Part shown: in pieces, positions 25,289 through 34,327 of the stretch | Layout: each line of letters begins with the position of its first letter | Numbering within the stretch: the stretch's first letter is position 1 | NCBI RefSeq assembly: GCF_002009425.1 | Contig: NZ_CP019936.1 | Span: 496,001-560,000, forward strand | From: Thiosocius teredinicola | Lineage (GTDB): Bacteria > Pseudomonadota > Gammaproteobacteria > Chromatiales > Chromatiaceae | Reading direction: 5' to 3' | DNA: 64,000 nucleotides | Program-made: the position numbers and the translations under genes | The notes under the pieces: model-generated | Databases searched by the model: none | Told to the model about the DNA's origin: nothing | What the model saw: only the letters and a program-made list of their open reading frames with translations

Positions 25289-27127
25289 TCAATGCCTGTG
25301 CTTGGCAATCCAGCGATGAATGGTGCTGCGGTGGATACCCAACTGGCGTGCCGCTGCGCTCACACAGCCGTCGCATTCGACCAATGCCTGTTCAATCGCA
25401 TCGCGCGTCTTGGTCTGCAAGGTGTTGTCCGCTTGCCGCTCTACCGCCTGTTGTTTGTGCCGGTTGCGAATCTCGGTCGGCAGGCGTTCGACGGCAATGA
25501 TGTCTCCCGGGCTGGAAAGCGCAATCAAGGTGCGTAGCACGCTCGTCAGCTGGCGCAGGTTGCCGGGCCAGTCGTAATCGCTCAGTGCCTGAACTGCTTC
25601 GTCATCGAGCGCGATTTCGCCCTTGCCGAGATCCCGCATCAACGATTCGATCAGGCGTGGGCGCCCGTTACGTTCACGCAGCGGTGGCAGGTTCAGCGTG
25701 AAATCCTGGATGCGGTAGAACAGGTCGGCGCGAAACTCGCCGGCCTCGACCATGGTCTGCAGATCACGGTTGGTGGCGCACACCAGTGCGAAATCGACGC
25801 TGACCGGTTGGCCGCCGCCAAGCGGGACGACATTCTTCTCTTGCAGCACGCGCAACAGCCGGGCCTGCAGGGCCAACGGCATGTCGCCGATCTCATCGAG
25901 AAACAGGATGCCGCCATCGGCTTCACGGATACGCCCCGGCATACCTTTGCGCCGTGCGTCGGTAAAGGCCCCGCCCTGGTAGCCGAACAGTTCCGATTCG
26001 ATCAGAGATTCAGGCAAGGCGGCGCAGTTCACCGCAACGAACGCGCCATGGCTGCGCGCGCTGACGGCGTGCAGTTGGCGTGCAAATACTTCCTTGCCGG
26101 TACCTGTTTCACCGTTGACCAAGACCGCAATGCCGGCGTCCAGCACGCGCTTGGCATCGGTGAGCTTGGCAGCGCAATCATCGTCGAAATAACAGGGCTC
26201 GCCGGTTGGTGCCTGCAGTGGCCTGATAGCCACCGGTGATTTGCGCTCTTGCTGCACAACGCCGTGCATCTGTTGGCCGTCGCGGCCGCGAATCACCTTC
26301 GGTTGATTGCTGGCCGGAAGTTGCAGCCATTGCTCGGCACTGGTGTCGAGAAGGTCCTGCCAATCCGCTCCGAGCAACTGCAGCGCGGCCCGGTTTGCGC
26401 CGACGATACGATCCTCGTCGAGCAGCAACACGCCCTCGCGATGGGTGTTCAGCAATTCGGGCGAAGGATGGAAACGCAACACGCCGTTGTTCTGCGCCTG
26501 TGTAAGGCTCAAGCGATGTTCGATGATCTGAATCGCAAGGCGCACCATGCCGAGCGCCTGTGCATGCAGGTTCTCCGAATCACCCGATACATCGAGTACG
26601 CCGAGCATCTCGCCACGCGGCGACAGAATGGGCGCGGCAGCGCAGCTCAAGATGCCGTTGGCTTCGAGGTAGTGTTGCCTGCCACGTACCGAGACGGCTT
26701 GTTGTTCTGCGAGCGCCGTGCCGATCGCGTTGGTGCCGCGTCCGTCTTCCGACCAGTACACGCCGGGCTGCAGCGCTACCTGTTGAGCGGTGCGCAAGAA
26801 GTTCAACGCGCCAACGGCATCCAGGATGAGACCATCGCGGTCGGCAAGCACAACAAGGCTGTCACCGTCCGAAACCAGTTCAGCCAGTGCATCCATCTCG
26901 GGTCGTACGATCCGACGAAGCTGACCACGCATCTCGCGGCGTTCATTCAGCAGCGACAAATCGACATGTTCTGCCGGCGGTGCGTCGGCGTTGTCCAGGC
27001 GACGCGCACAGCGCTGCCATGAACGCTCGATGACGTCCGGCACCAATCCATTAGGACTGCGTCCCTTGTCGAAAAACAGGCGGCGTGCGGCATCCGTGTC
27101 GGCCGGTATGGGACCGAAAGTCGGCAT
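25289..27127 (-). CDS. Sigma54-dependent activator, AcoR-like
   Basis: A 612-residue enhancer-binding protein. An N-terminal GAF sensor region (to ~205; WSEDGRGTNAIGTALAE is typical of AcoR-type activators) and a PAS-like part (225-300) precede the AAA+ domain: Walker A GETGTGKE (339-346), Walker B GGILFLDE (405-412) and R-finger region. A Fis-type helix-turn-helix ends the protein (AARQLGIHRSTIHRWI). The sigma54-contact loop reads GAFTDA (386-391) instead of GAFTGA. It is divergent from an aldehyde dehydrogenase, with tandem palindromes between, so it probably controls alcohol/aldehyde or acetoin catabolism. Confidence 0.88.
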   Translation of the reverse strand: MPTFGPIPADTDAARRLFFDKGRSPNGLVPDVIERSWQRCARRLDNADAPPAEHVDLSLLNERREMRGQLRRIVRPEMDALAELVSDGDSLVVLADRDGLILDAVGALNFLRTAQQVALQPGVYWSEDGRGTNAIGTALAEQQAVSVRGRQHYLEANGILSCAAAPILSPRGEMLGVLDVSGDSENLHAQALGMVRLAIQIIEHRLSLTQAQNNGVLRFHPSPELLNTHREGVLLLDEDRIVGANRAALQLLGADWQDLLDTSAEQWLQLPASNQPKVIRGRDGQQMHGVVQQERKSPVAIRPLQAPTGEPCYFDDDCAAKLTDAKRVLDAGIAVLVNGETGTGKEVFARQLHAVSARSHGAFVAVNCAALPESLIESELFGYQGGAFTDARRKGMPGRIREADGGILFLDEIGDMPLALQARLLRVLQEKNVVPLGGGQPVSVDFALVCATNRDLQTMVEAGEFRADLFYRIQDFTLNLPPLRERNGRPRLIESLMRDLGKGEIALDDEAVQALSDYDWPGNLRQLTSVLRTLIALSSPGDIIAVERLPTEIRNRHKQQAVERQADNTLQTKTRDAIEQALVECDGCVSAAARQLGIHRSTIHRWIAKHRH

Positions 27128-27151
27128 CGGTTATTCCTCCTGTCACTGTCG

Positions 27152-27170
27152 CCGTCGCTTTGCGCGACGG
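27152..27170. promoter_or_regulatory. Activator-site palindrome 1
   Basis: CCGTCGC-TTTGC-GCGACGG, a perfect 7-bp inverted repeat, begins 25 bp upstream of the activator start codon. It is the same length as the neighbouring palindrome and shares the GTCGC/GCGAC core, so both look like binding sites for the AcoR-like protein. Confidence 0.55.
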
Positions 27171-27175
27171 TCATG

Positions 27176-27194
27176 GTGTCGCATGTTGCGACAC
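27176..27194. promoter_or_regulatory. Activator-site palindrome 2
   Basis: GTGTCGCA-TGT-TGCGACAC, a perfect 8-bp inverted repeat of 19 bp in total. It is centred 24 bp from palindrome 1 and ~148 bp upstream of the -24/-12 promoter, a normal position for a sigma54 enhancer site. Confidence 0.65.
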
Positions 27195-27325
27195 TCGTAT
27201 TGTGCTTATCGATACGGCCAAGCGGATACCCGAGACTACTGCTGTCGACCACGTAGCGCAACACCACACTAAGCGGTTGTTTTGTTGACGATTGCGCTTT
27301 TTGTGTACTGCAGCATATGCCGTCG

Positions 27326-27340
27326 TGGCACGGTTTCTGC
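27326..27340 (+). promoter_or_regulatory. Sigma54 (-24/-12) promoter of the aldehyde dehydrogenase
   Basis: TGGCACG-GTTT-CTGC matches the TGGCACG-N4-TTGC consensus at all but one base, with GG and GC spaced correctly. It lies 56 bp upstream of the dehydrogenase start codon, downstream of the two palindromes. Confidence 0.75.
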
Positions 27341-27395
27341 GATTGCGGCAGGCGGTAGCCGATGGGCTGCCGGCTATCCGTAGGAGGAAAAAACT

Positions 27396-28922
27396 ATGTC
27401 AACCAACGTCGTCGAAGTCAGCACCTTGGGTGCCGAACTGCCGTTTAAGAAACGCTATCAGAATTTCATTAATGGGCAGTGGGTAGAACCGGAGAGTGGT
27501 GAATACTTCGAGAACATCTCGCCGGTCACCGGCCGCCCGATCTGCGAGGTACCGCGTTCCAACGCCGATGATGTCGAACGTGCACTCGATGCCGCGCATG
27601 CGGCCAAAGACGCGTGGGGCAAAAAGTCCCCGGCAGAACGCGCAGTGATCCTGAACCGCATTGCCGATCGCATCGAAGAAAACCTCGAACTGATTGCCAC
27701 CGCCGAAACCTGGGACAACGGTAAACCGATCCGCGAGACGCTCGCCGCGGATATCCCCCTGGCAATCGATCACTTCCGTTACTTCGCTGCCTGCGTGCGC
27801 GCTGAAGAAGGCGGTATCTCCGAGATCGACCACGAGACCTATGCGTATCACTTCAAGGAGCCGTTGGGCGTGGTCGGTCAGATCATCCCGTGGAACTTCC
27901 CGATCCTGATGGCGACCTGGAAGCTGGCGCCGGCGTTGGCCGCCGGCAACTGCGTGGTATTGAAACCGGCGGAACAAACCCCGGCGTCGATCCTGGTTGT
28001 GATGGAGCTCATCGCCGACCTGTTGCCGCCCGGCGTGGTCAACGTGGTGAACGGCTTCGGTGTCGAGGCCGGCAAGCCGCTTGCCTCGTCGCCGCGTATC
28101 GCCAAGGTTGCGTTCACCGGTGAAACCACCACCGGCCGCTTGATCATGCAGTACGCATCGCAGAACCTGATCCCGGTAACGCTGGAGCTGGGCGGCAAGT
28201 CGCCGAACATCTTCTTCCCGGACGTGTGCGAGAAAGACGACAGCTTCTTCGACAAAGCCATCGAGGGCTTCGTGTTGTTTGCATTGAACCAGGGCGAAGT
28301 GTGCACCTGCCCGTCGCGCGCGTTGATCCACGAGTCGATCTATGACCAGTTCATGGAGCGTGCATTGCAGCGCGTTGCAGCTATCAAGCAGGGCAACCCG
28401 CTGGATAAGAGCACGATGATCGGTGCACAGGCATCGCAGGAGCAGATGGACAAGATCCTGTCTTATATCGATCTCGGTCGTCAGGAAGGTGCAGAGTGCC
28501 TGGCAGGTGGCGAGCGCAACCAGCTCGAAGGCCAACTGGAAGACGGTTATTACATCAAGCCGACCGTATTCAAAGGCAACAACAAGATGCGGATCTTCCA
28601 GGAAGAGATCTTCGGCCCCGTGGTATCGGTGACCACCTTCAAGGACTACGATGAAGCGCTCGAGATCGCCAACGACACCCTATACGGTCTTGGCGCAGGC
28701 GTCTGGACGCGCGATTCGAATACCGCGTTCCGCGCAGGTCGTGCGATCCAGGCAGGACGCGTATGGACCAATTGCTACCACGCCTACCCGGCACACGCAG
28801 CATTCGGTGGTTACAAGCAATCGGGCATCGGTCGTGAAAATCACAAGATGATGCTCGACCACTACCAGCAAACCAAAAACCTGTTGGTGAGCTACAGCGA
28901 ATCACCGCTGGGTTTCTTCTGA
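27396..28922 (+). CDS. NAD-dependent aldehyde dehydrogenase (ExaC/AcoD type)
   Basis: Oxidises an aldehyde, probably acetaldehyde, to the acid. The 508 residues contain N166 (PWNFP), K190 (VLKPAEQTP), the general base E264 in LELGGKSPN, and the nucleophile C303 in NQGEVCTCP. The CTC variant and the length match the ExaC/AcoD group used in ethanol and acetoin degradation. TAGGAGGAAA precedes the ATG. It is transcribed from a sigma54 promoter under the divergent activator, and is followed by its usual DUF779 partner after a hairpin. Confidence 0.9.
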   Translation: MSTNVVEVSTLGAELPFKKRYQNFINGQWVEPESGEYFENISPVTGRPICEVPRSNADDVERALDAAHAAKDAWGKKSPAERAVILNRIADRIEENLELIATAETWDNGKPIRETLAADIPLAIDHFRYFAACVRAEEGGISEIDHETYAYHFKEPLGVVGQIIPWNFPILMATWKLAPALAAGNCVVLKPAEQTPASILVVMELIADLLPPGVVNVVNGFGVEAGKPLASSPRIAKVAFTGETTTGRLIMQYASQNLIPVTLELGGKSPNIFFPDVCEKDDSFFDKAIEGFVLFALNQGEVCTCPSRALIHESIYDQFMERALQRVAAIKQGNPLDKSTMIGAQASQEQMDKILSYIDLGRQEGAECLAGGERNQLEGQLEDGYYIKPTVFKGNNKMRIFQEEIFGPVVSVTTFKDYDEALEIANDTLYGLGAGVWTRDSNTAFRAGRAIQAGRVWTNCYHAYPAHAAFGGYKQSGIGRENHKMMLDHYQQTKNLLVSYSESPLGFF

Positions 28923-28950
28923 GTCGATTGAAGCATAGTCGATAGTGGCT

Positions 28951-28978
28951 GCCCCTCTTCGTTGCGGCGAAGAGGGGC
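28951..28978 (+). terminator. Hairpin between aldehyde dehydrogenase and DUF779 genes
   Basis: GCCCCTCTTCG and its exact complement (11 bp) with a six-base loop, followed by TATTTGTT. A strong terminator or partial attenuator that would reduce expression of the DUF779 gene. Confidence 0.7.
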
Positions 28979-29005
28979 TATTTGTTCTGATCGATGGAGG
29001 TTGTC

Positions 29006-29413
29006 ATGGATACGCGACGCGTAACCGCGACTGATGCGGCCCTGGCGTTGATCGAGAAGTTGAAGAAGCGCCACGGTGATTTGATGTTTCACCAGTCAGG
29101 CGGTTGTTGCGACGGCAGTGCGCCGATGTGTTACCAGCGTGGCGAACTGCAGGTGGGCGACCAGGACGTGCTGCTCGGTGAGATCGGCGATACGCCTTTC
29201 TACATGAGTGCATCACAGTTCGACTACTGGAAGCACACCCAGTTGATCATCGATGTGGTCGACGGACGTGGCGGGATGTTTTCGCTCGAAGGGCCAGAAG
29301 GCAAACGCTTTCTCACGCGATCCCGCTTGTTCACCGACGAAGAATGGCAACAAATCAAGGGCGACGATGGACCTTCGTTCACTGCCGTTGCGAGTCGCCC
29401 TTTGCCGACCTAA
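29006..29413 (+). CDS. DUF779 protein, partner of the aldehyde dehydrogenase
   Basis: A 135-residue protein with the family motif HQSGGCCDGSAPMC (three Cys) near residue 31. DUF779 genes characteristically follow ExaC-type aldehyde dehydrogenases; the role is unproven, with metal binding or redox protection of the dehydrogenase as guesses. The start at 29006 has GGAGG five bases upstream; an ATG at 28994 overlaps that ribosome site. Confidence 0.82.
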   Translation: MDTRRVTATDAALALIEKLKKRHGDLMFHQSGGCCDGSAPMCYQRGELQVGDQDVLLGEIGDTPFYMSASQFDYWKHTQLIIDVVDGRGGMFSLEGPEGKRFLTRSRLFTDEEWQQIKGDDGPSFTAVASRPLPT

Positions 29414-29476
29414 GTTCAACCCTGTGTTGCCCATGGCCGACAAGAGCGCACCAGTGTCGGCAAGTGACAAAGCGGC

Positions 29477-30226
29477 TCAGCGGCTGTCTGTTGCGCCGAG
29501 TTGCACCGCCACCCGTCTGATGTCGTCCGTCTCGACGAGGTCGAAGCCCGAGGTCAGCAGGCGTCGGATCAACGGCAGTTCATTGGCCGTGTACGCCACC
29601 CACTTCCAGTTGCCTTGCCAGAGTGGCGTGCCTTCTTCGAGCCGCAGGTGGTTTACAAAAATGTAATCGGGTCTGAGGTCCAGACAACGTTGTTGTTCGG
29701 CGTCGGACCATTCCGTGAGAATGAATCCGATCGGTAATGATGTCTCGCTGCGAACGTAGCGGAGCGTCGAATAGTCGAACGAGATGATGATGCACTGGCC
29801 GATCGCCGCCTTGAGTGCATCGACAACCAGGCGGACAGTTTCTTGTTCGCCAAACGCCTCGATTGCCTCGAGCTTGATCTCGACGAACGCGTGGGCCGAT
29901 GGCCATTGCGCTACCAGCTGGGCGAAGGTCGATAGCGGGGCAATCCGTAGTTGTGAGAATGCATCCGCGAAGCGCTTCGGATAACCCGCCGAAAGTCGAG
30001 AGATTACATCGAAGGTGGTGTCGACGACCTGGTAGTCGACGCCGGTAAGCCGCAGGGTCGATGAGTCGTGACACAGCACGGGAACCCGGTCGGCCGTTAT
30101 TTGTACGTCGGTTTCGACCCATTGCGCGCCGGCCTCCAACGCAGCTTCGAAGCCGGTTAGCGAGTTTTCGGGTATCTGCAGTGGTTGGCCGCGGTGGGCG
30201 ACGAGTCGTGGATCGAATGTCGGCAT
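29477..30226 (-). CDS. Glycerophosphodiester phosphodiesterase (GDPD)
   Basis: Hydrolyses glycerophosphodiesters to glycerol 3-phosphate and an alcohol. Family residues are in place: VAHRG with PENSLTGF at the N-terminus, the metal-binding E-x-D in WVETDVQIT, catalytic HD in VLCHDSS, and the FVEIKLE strand. At 249 residues without a signal peptide it is the cytoplasmic UgpQ-like type. It stands next to a DUF808 membrane protein on the same strand. Confidence 0.87.
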   Translation of the reverse strand: MPTFDPRLVAHRGQPLQIPENSLTGFEAALEAGAQWVETDVQITADRVPVLCHDSSTLRLTGVDYQVVDTTFDVISRLSAGYPKRFADAFSQLRIAPLSTFAQLVAQWPSAHAFVEIKLEAIEAFGEQETVRLVVDALKAAIGQCIIISFDYSTLRYVRSETSLPIGFILTEWSDAEQQRCLDLRPDYIFVNHLRLEEGTPLWQGNWKWVAYTANELPLIRRLLTSGFDLVETDDIRRVAVQLGATDSR

Positions 30227-30261
30227 GTGCGGTAGTCCCCCGCGGTCGATGCTGCTGGATT

Positions 30262-31152
30262 CTACACTTCGTCGCTCGCCAATTGCCTGGCAGATTTGAT
30301 TGCGTGGATCACGCCGAACAGCACGGCGCCCACGATCAGGCCGACCAACAGCTCAGCCGCAAGCGACGGCAGCATCTCAAGCGCGTGGTGCACCCAATCG
30401 ATGTTGTGCACGAACATGCCGCCGCCGACGAGCAGCATCGCGATCGTGCCGATCACGCCAAGCAGACGAATCACCTTGGGCAGGGCCACCACCAGGTTCT
30501 TGCCGCTGAAGTGCATGAACTTGGAGGCAAAGCCGGTTGTCTCTTTGGCGCGGTCGATCAGGTACACGCCGGTATCGTCCATGCGTACCAACAGCGCCAC
30601 GACACCGTACACGCCGACGGTTGCCAGCAAGGCAATGAAGCTGACGACGAGGATGCGAATCATCAGGGTCTGTTCAATCACGGTTTCGAGCGCGATGACG
30701 ATGATCTCGATCGACAGGATGAAGTCGGTGCGGATCGCACCTTTGATCTTTGACGCCTCGCGCTCAACGATCTCTTTCGGTTCGGCCGTCTGTTCTGCAG
30801 CCACTACTTGCTTCTCGTGCGGGAAGAACCATTCCCAGACCTTCTCGGCGCCTTCGTAGCTCAGGTAGGCCCCGCCGAGCAGCAGGATCGGCACGATCAG
30901 CCAGGGAACGTAGGCGCTCAGCAGAAAGGCGATCGGCAGGATGATTGCTTTATTGACCAGCGATCCCTTGGTGATCGCCCAGATTACCGGCAGCTCTCGA
31001 CTGGCGTGAAAACCGGTCGCCTTCTCGGCGTTGACCGCCAGATCGTCTCCCAGCAGGCCGGCGGTTTTCTTGGCTGCGACTTTGCTGAGTACGGCTGCGT
31101 CGTCGAGCAGGGTCGCGACGTCGTCGAAGATTGCGAAAATTCCGCTGGCCAT
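30262..31152 (-). CDS. DUF808 (YedI-like) inner membrane protein
   Basis: A 296-residue polytopic protein starting MASGIFAIFDDVATLLDDAA, the family's diagnostic N-terminus, followed by KKTAGLLGDDLAVNAE. About six hydrophobic segments follow. Function unknown. The open frame extends 41 codons upstream, but the conserved start is at 31152. Confidence 0.85.
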   Translation of the reverse strand: MASGIFAIFDDVATLLDDAAVLSKVAAKKTAGLLGDDLAVNAEKATGFHASRELPVIWAITKGSLVNKAIILPIAFLLSAYVPWLIVPILLLGGAYLSYEGAEKVWEWFFPHEKQVVAAEQTAEPKEIVEREASKIKGAIRTDFILSIEIIVIALETVIEQTLMIRILVVSFIALLATVGVYGVVALLVRMDDTGVYLIDRAKETTGFASKFMHFSGKNLVVALPKVIRLLGVIGTIAMLLVGGGMFVHNIDWVHHALEMLPSLAAELLVGLIVGAVLFGVIHAIKSARQLASDEV

Positions 31153-31300
31153 GGCGTGTACATCCAGTGTGCAGTCGTGATCGAAAACGGAAAAGCCCGA
31201 ATGGCTAAGCCGTCCGCAGTCTAATCGCGGGTAGAGACGAAGACAAATTCGCCGCCGGCGTGTGCAAGTGGGCAAGAACGGTCGATTTGCAGCGGCGCTT

Positions 31301-31813
31301 TCAGTTCGTCGCCACGGGATTCACGTAGTGAACCTGCAGCACGAACATGGTCACCGCGCCGCCCGGCGTGTGCACCGTGACCTCGTCGTCGATTCTGCGC
31401 TTGAGCAGCGCGCGCGCCATCGGCGAATCGATGCTGATCCAGTTACGCTTGGGGTCGAACTCGTCGGCGCCAACGATGCGGTAGACGATCTCGTCGCCTT
31501 CCTCGTTTTCCAGCGTGACCCAGGCGCCGAAGAATATCTGGTCGGTGCCTTCGGGGTGTGCATCAACCACCTTGAGGTCGGGAATGCGTTTTTGCAGGTA
31601 GCGGATGCGCCGATCGAGTTCGCGCAATTGTTTCTTACGGTAGATGTACTCGGCGTTCTCCGAGCGGTCGCCCTCGGCTGCGGCGGCAGACAAGTGCTTG
31701 ACCACCTTGCGGCGCTTCTTCCACAACGCATCCTGTTCTTCGTGCAGGGCGGTCCAGCCGTCGCGCGTGATGTAGGGCGATTTGGCAGGCGCCGGTGGTC
31801 TGTGGCGGCTCAT
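31301..31813 (-). CDS. greB: Transcript cleavage factor GreB
   Basis: Rescues backtracked RNA polymerase by stimulating transcript cleavage. The 170 residues consist of an N-terminal coiled coil whose tip bears the acidic pair in EGDRSENAEYIYRKK (D and E that hold the catalytic metal) and a C-terminal FKBP-like domain (FFGAWVTLENEEG, WISIDSPMARALL). The YRKKQLRELDRRIRYL segment is GreB-like rather than GreA-like. The start overlaps a 57-residue membrane gene by 4 bases. Confidence 0.9.
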   Translation of the reverse strand: MSRHRPPAPAKSPYITRDGWTALHEEQDALWKKRRKVVKHLSAAAAEGDRSENAEYIYRKKQLRELDRRIRYLQKRIPDLKVVDAHPEGTDQIFFGAWVTLENEEGDEIVYRIVGADEFDPKRNWISIDSPMARALLKRRIDDEVTVHTPGGAVTMFVLQVHYVNPVATN

Positions 31814-31983
31814 GTGCCGAAGGCTCCGTGCGTCACCAGCCAGAGATAGAACAGGAACACAACCACGCCGACGCCGCCCATGATCCAGGGTCCGCGCAGA
31901 CTTTTTTCGGCTGTCGCCGGCCGACGCCGAATGTCGCGCGCCCACAGCAAAGCGCCGAGTACCAGCGCGAGACCGAGAAACAC
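31810..31983 (-). CDS. Small membrane protein (57 aa) coupled to greB
   Basis: A short frame from GTG at 31983 encodes 57 residues with two hydrophobic segments (FLGLALVLGALLW and MGGVGVVVFLFYLWLV) joined by a basic loop (RDIRRRPATAEKSLR). GGAG lies nine bases before the GTG, and the stop overlaps the greB ATG (ATGA). Hydrophobic pattern, ribosome site and coupling support a real gene. No family is recognised. Confidence 0.6.
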   Translation of the reverse strand: MFLGLALVLGALLWARDIRRRPATAEKSLRGPWIMGGVGVVVFLFYLWLVTHGAFGT

Positions 31984-32058
31984 CCGGCTAGTCTCCGCAC
32001 CGGAGACCGGCCCGGCGGACTACGTGTGCGAAGCGCATGGTGAACGCGCGGAGCGACA

Positions 32059-32433
32059 TCAAAACTGGCCGGTCTTGATCATCACCAGGGTGCAGGCCTC
32101 GAACCATTCGATACCGGCGTCGTCCAGCTTCGACTGGATAAGGCTGCTCTCGGTGCCCGGGTTGAAGATCACGCGCCCGGGCTTGAGTTGCACGATCTCG
32201 TCGGCTTGTGGTTCGAGCAGCTTGGGCCCGACATACAGCGTCAGGGTATGGACTTCGCTGTCGATCGCATCGAGGCTGTGGGTGACCGGCAAAGACTCGA
32301 TCTCGTCGAATCGCGGGTGCACCGGAGTAATGCGATATCCGTGCTGTTGCAACAGGCGGATACATTGGTTGGCATAGCGCGCAGGCTTGGGGCTGGCGCC
32401 CAGCACCGCGACGTGATGGTCGGTGTTACTCAT
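32059..32433 (-). CDS. CoA-binding protein (YccU-like)
   Basis: A 124-residue single Rossmann domain of the CoA_binding family: VAVLGASPKPARYANQ at the N-terminus, ITPVHPRFDEIE, and KPGRVIFNPGTESS. Such stand-alone domains bind CoA or its thioesters; the physiological role is unknown. It is upstream of the small membrane gene and greB on the same strand with a 75-bp gap. Confidence 0.87.
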   Translation of the reverse strand: MSNTDHHVAVLGASPKPARYANQCIRLLQQHGYRITPVHPRFDEIESLPVTHSLDAIDSEVHTLTLYVGPKLLEPQADEIVQLKPGRVIFNPGTESSLIQSKLDDAGIEWFEACTLVMIKTGQF

Positions 32434-32550
32434 GTCGATATCCGTTAAATGATCTTTGCCGAGATATTAACCTTGAGCCAATGTGGCTGTCGTTGGCCGC
32501 TTATCACCGTAAAATGCGGGGAAACCAAACTAAGCGTCGGAGAGTTCTGT

Positions 32551-33018
32551 ATGTTGGGTTCAGCGGTGTTGCTGCATGTGATCTCGGTGGTGATCTGGGT
32601 TGGCGGGATGTTCTTCGCCTATGTGGTGCTGCGTCCGGTGGCGGCCAGTCAGTTGGAGCCTCCGGTACGGCTCACGCTGTGGGTCGGCGTATTCCGCAAC
32701 TTTTTTCCGTGGGTGTGGGTGTGTATTGCCGTCATCCTGGCGACCGGGCTGTGGATGATCTTCGGCTTCTTCGGCGGTATGGGCGCCGTCGCGCTGTACG
32801 TTCACGCGATGTTCGGCCTCGGCATCCTGATGATGCTGATCTTCTTCCATGTCTTCTTTGCACCGTTCGGGCGACTGAAGAAAGCAGTAGCTGCGCAGGA
32901 CTGGCCCGCGGGCGGCAAGGCCCTGGCGCAGATCCGTATGCTGGTCGGCATCAACACCATTATCGGCCTGGTCACGATCGCCATTGCGGCCGCCGGCCGT
33001 TACCTGGTACCGGCATAA
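32551..33018 (+). CDS. CopD-like membrane protein
   Basis: A 155-residue integral membrane protein with four hydrophobic segments, opening LLHVISVVIWVGGMFFAYVVL and having conserved His residues (H9, H90s in FHVFFAPFG) as in CopD-domain proteins. These are annotated for copper resistance, but short single-domain members may be heme- or copper-associated without proven function. The start at 32551 is the first that begins the hydrophobic segment; upstream codons are hydrophilic. Confidence 0.7.
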   Translation: MLGSAVLLHVISVVIWVGGMFFAYVVLRPVAASQLEPPVRLTLWVGVFRNFFPWVWVCIAVILATGLWMIFGFFGGMGAVALYVHAMFGLGILMMLIFFHVFFAPFGRLKKAVAAQDWPAGGKALAQIRMLVGINTIIGLVTIAIAAAGRYLVPA

Positions 33019-33033
33019 GGCAAAGCCGGTACA

Positions 33034-33068
33034 ACCGGGGCGCATATTTTGTCGCTTTGCGCCCCGGT
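33034..33068 (+). terminator. Hairpin after the CopD-like gene
   Basis: ACCGGGGCGCA pairs perfectly with TGCGCCCCGGT across a 13-base loop, starting 15 bp after the stop codon. No T-tract follows, so it may be an imperfect terminator or a 3' stabiliser. Confidence 0.55.
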
Positions 33069-33223
33069 GTCTCAGGGTCGCCAGGTAAAGTCCAGAATTT
33101 AAAGTATATTCCGGCCGTTCGGCCGGACATAAATCCACATTAATTCTGTCGTCGGCGGGATTTCATCAGACCGTTCGCCTTTGCCGCCTATCTTTAAAAA
33201 GGTAGTACCAGAGGTAAACGAAA

Positions 33224-34273
33224 ATGACCGATATCCAGAGCCTGTTGGGCGACGAGGCCGAGTATCTGCTTGCCCACCGTTGTGAAACCATTCCGCAAGA
33301 CACCATCCACGTGCCGGGCGGGGACTATGTCGACCGGGTCGTCTCGCAGTCCGACCGCAAACCGGGTGTGCTGCGAGGTCTGCAGACGCTGATCGACCAT
33401 GGTCGTCTCGGCGGCACTGGCTATCTCTCGATCCTTCCCGTCGACCAGGGTGTAGAGCACTCGGGCGGTGCATCGTTCGCGCCGAACCCGATGTTCTTCG
33501 ATCCGGAAAACATCATTCAGCTCGCCATGGCCGGCGGCTGCAACGCGGTGGCATCGACGCTCGGCGTGCTCGGTTCGGTCGGTCGGCGCTATGCGCACAA
33601 GATCCCGTTCCTGGTGAAGATCAACCACAACGAGTTGCTGACCCATCCCAACATCTTCGACCAGACCCTGTTCGCCAGCGTTGAGCAGGCATTCGACATG
33701 GGCGCGGTCGCGGTCGGTGCGACCATCTACTTCGGCGCGCCCGAGTCGCGGCGTCAGATCATGGAGATCAGCGAGGCGTTTCATCGGGCGCACGAGCTGG
33801 GCATGGTGACGGTGTTGTGGGCCTATCTGCGCAACAACGCGTTCAAGAAGGATGGCGTCGATTACCATGAGTCGGCCGACCTGACCGGCCAGGCAAATCA
33901 CCTGGCGGTGACGATCGAGGCCGACATCGTCAAGCAGAAACAGGCGACCTGCAACGGCGGCTACAAGGCGGTCGGATTCGGCAAGACGCACCCGAAGGTC
34001 TACGAGGATCTGACCAGCGATCACCCGATCGACCTGGTGCGCTACCAGGTGGCGAACTGCTACATGGGGCGCATCGGCATGATCAACTCGGGCGGGCCGT
34101 CGGGCCAGGATGATCTGCACCAGGCGGTGCGCACCGCGGTAATCAACAAGCGCGCCGGCGGCATGGGATTGATCTCCGGGCGCAAGGCGTTCCAAAAGCC
34201 GATGGACGAGGGCGTGAAGTTGCTCAATGCCATCCAGGATGTCTACCTGTCGGATCAGGTCACTATCGCCTGA
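33224..34273 (+). CDS. fbaB: Class I fructose-bisphosphate aldolase (FbaB/DhnA type)
   Basis: Cleaves fructose 1,6-bisphosphate by a Schiff-base mechanism. The 349 residues include [24 protein letters not shown] (Lys), [19 protein letters not shown] and the [10 protein letters not shown] Lys region expected of the archaeal-type/bacterial FbaB family. The C-terminal [17 protein letters not shown] contains the phosphate-binding loop. It is monocistronic, preceded by a 205-bp spacer with a CCGGCCG/CGGCCGG palindrome at 33111-33126, and AGAGGT serves as ribosome site. Confidence 0.88.
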   Translation: MTDIQSLLGDEAEYLLAHRCETIPQDTIHVPGGDYVDRVVSQSDRKPGVLRGLQTLIDHGRLGGTGYLSILPVDQGVEHSGGASFAPNPMFFDPENIIQLAMAGGCNAVASTLGVLGSVGRRYAHKIPFLVKINHNELLTHPNIFDQTLFASVEQAFDMGAVAVGATIYFGAPESRRQIMEISEAFHRAHELGMVTVLWAYLRNNAFKKDGVDYHESADLTGQANHLAVTIEADIVKQKQATCNGGYKAVGFGKTHPKVYEDLTSDHPIDLVRYQVANCYMGRIGMINSGGPSGQDDLHQAVRTAVINKRAGGMGLISGRKAFQKPMDEGVKLLNAIQDVYLSDQVTIA

Positions 34274-34327
34274 CAGTACAACGCGTGCCGGACACCGAAC
34301 CCCGAGGTTTGGTACGCTGGCGCGCGT

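Noticed and set aside
30061-30753. 230-codon plus-strand frame over the GDPD and DUF808 genes
   Set aside because: Antisense to two genes with recognisable families; His/Gln/Arg-rich shadow translation.
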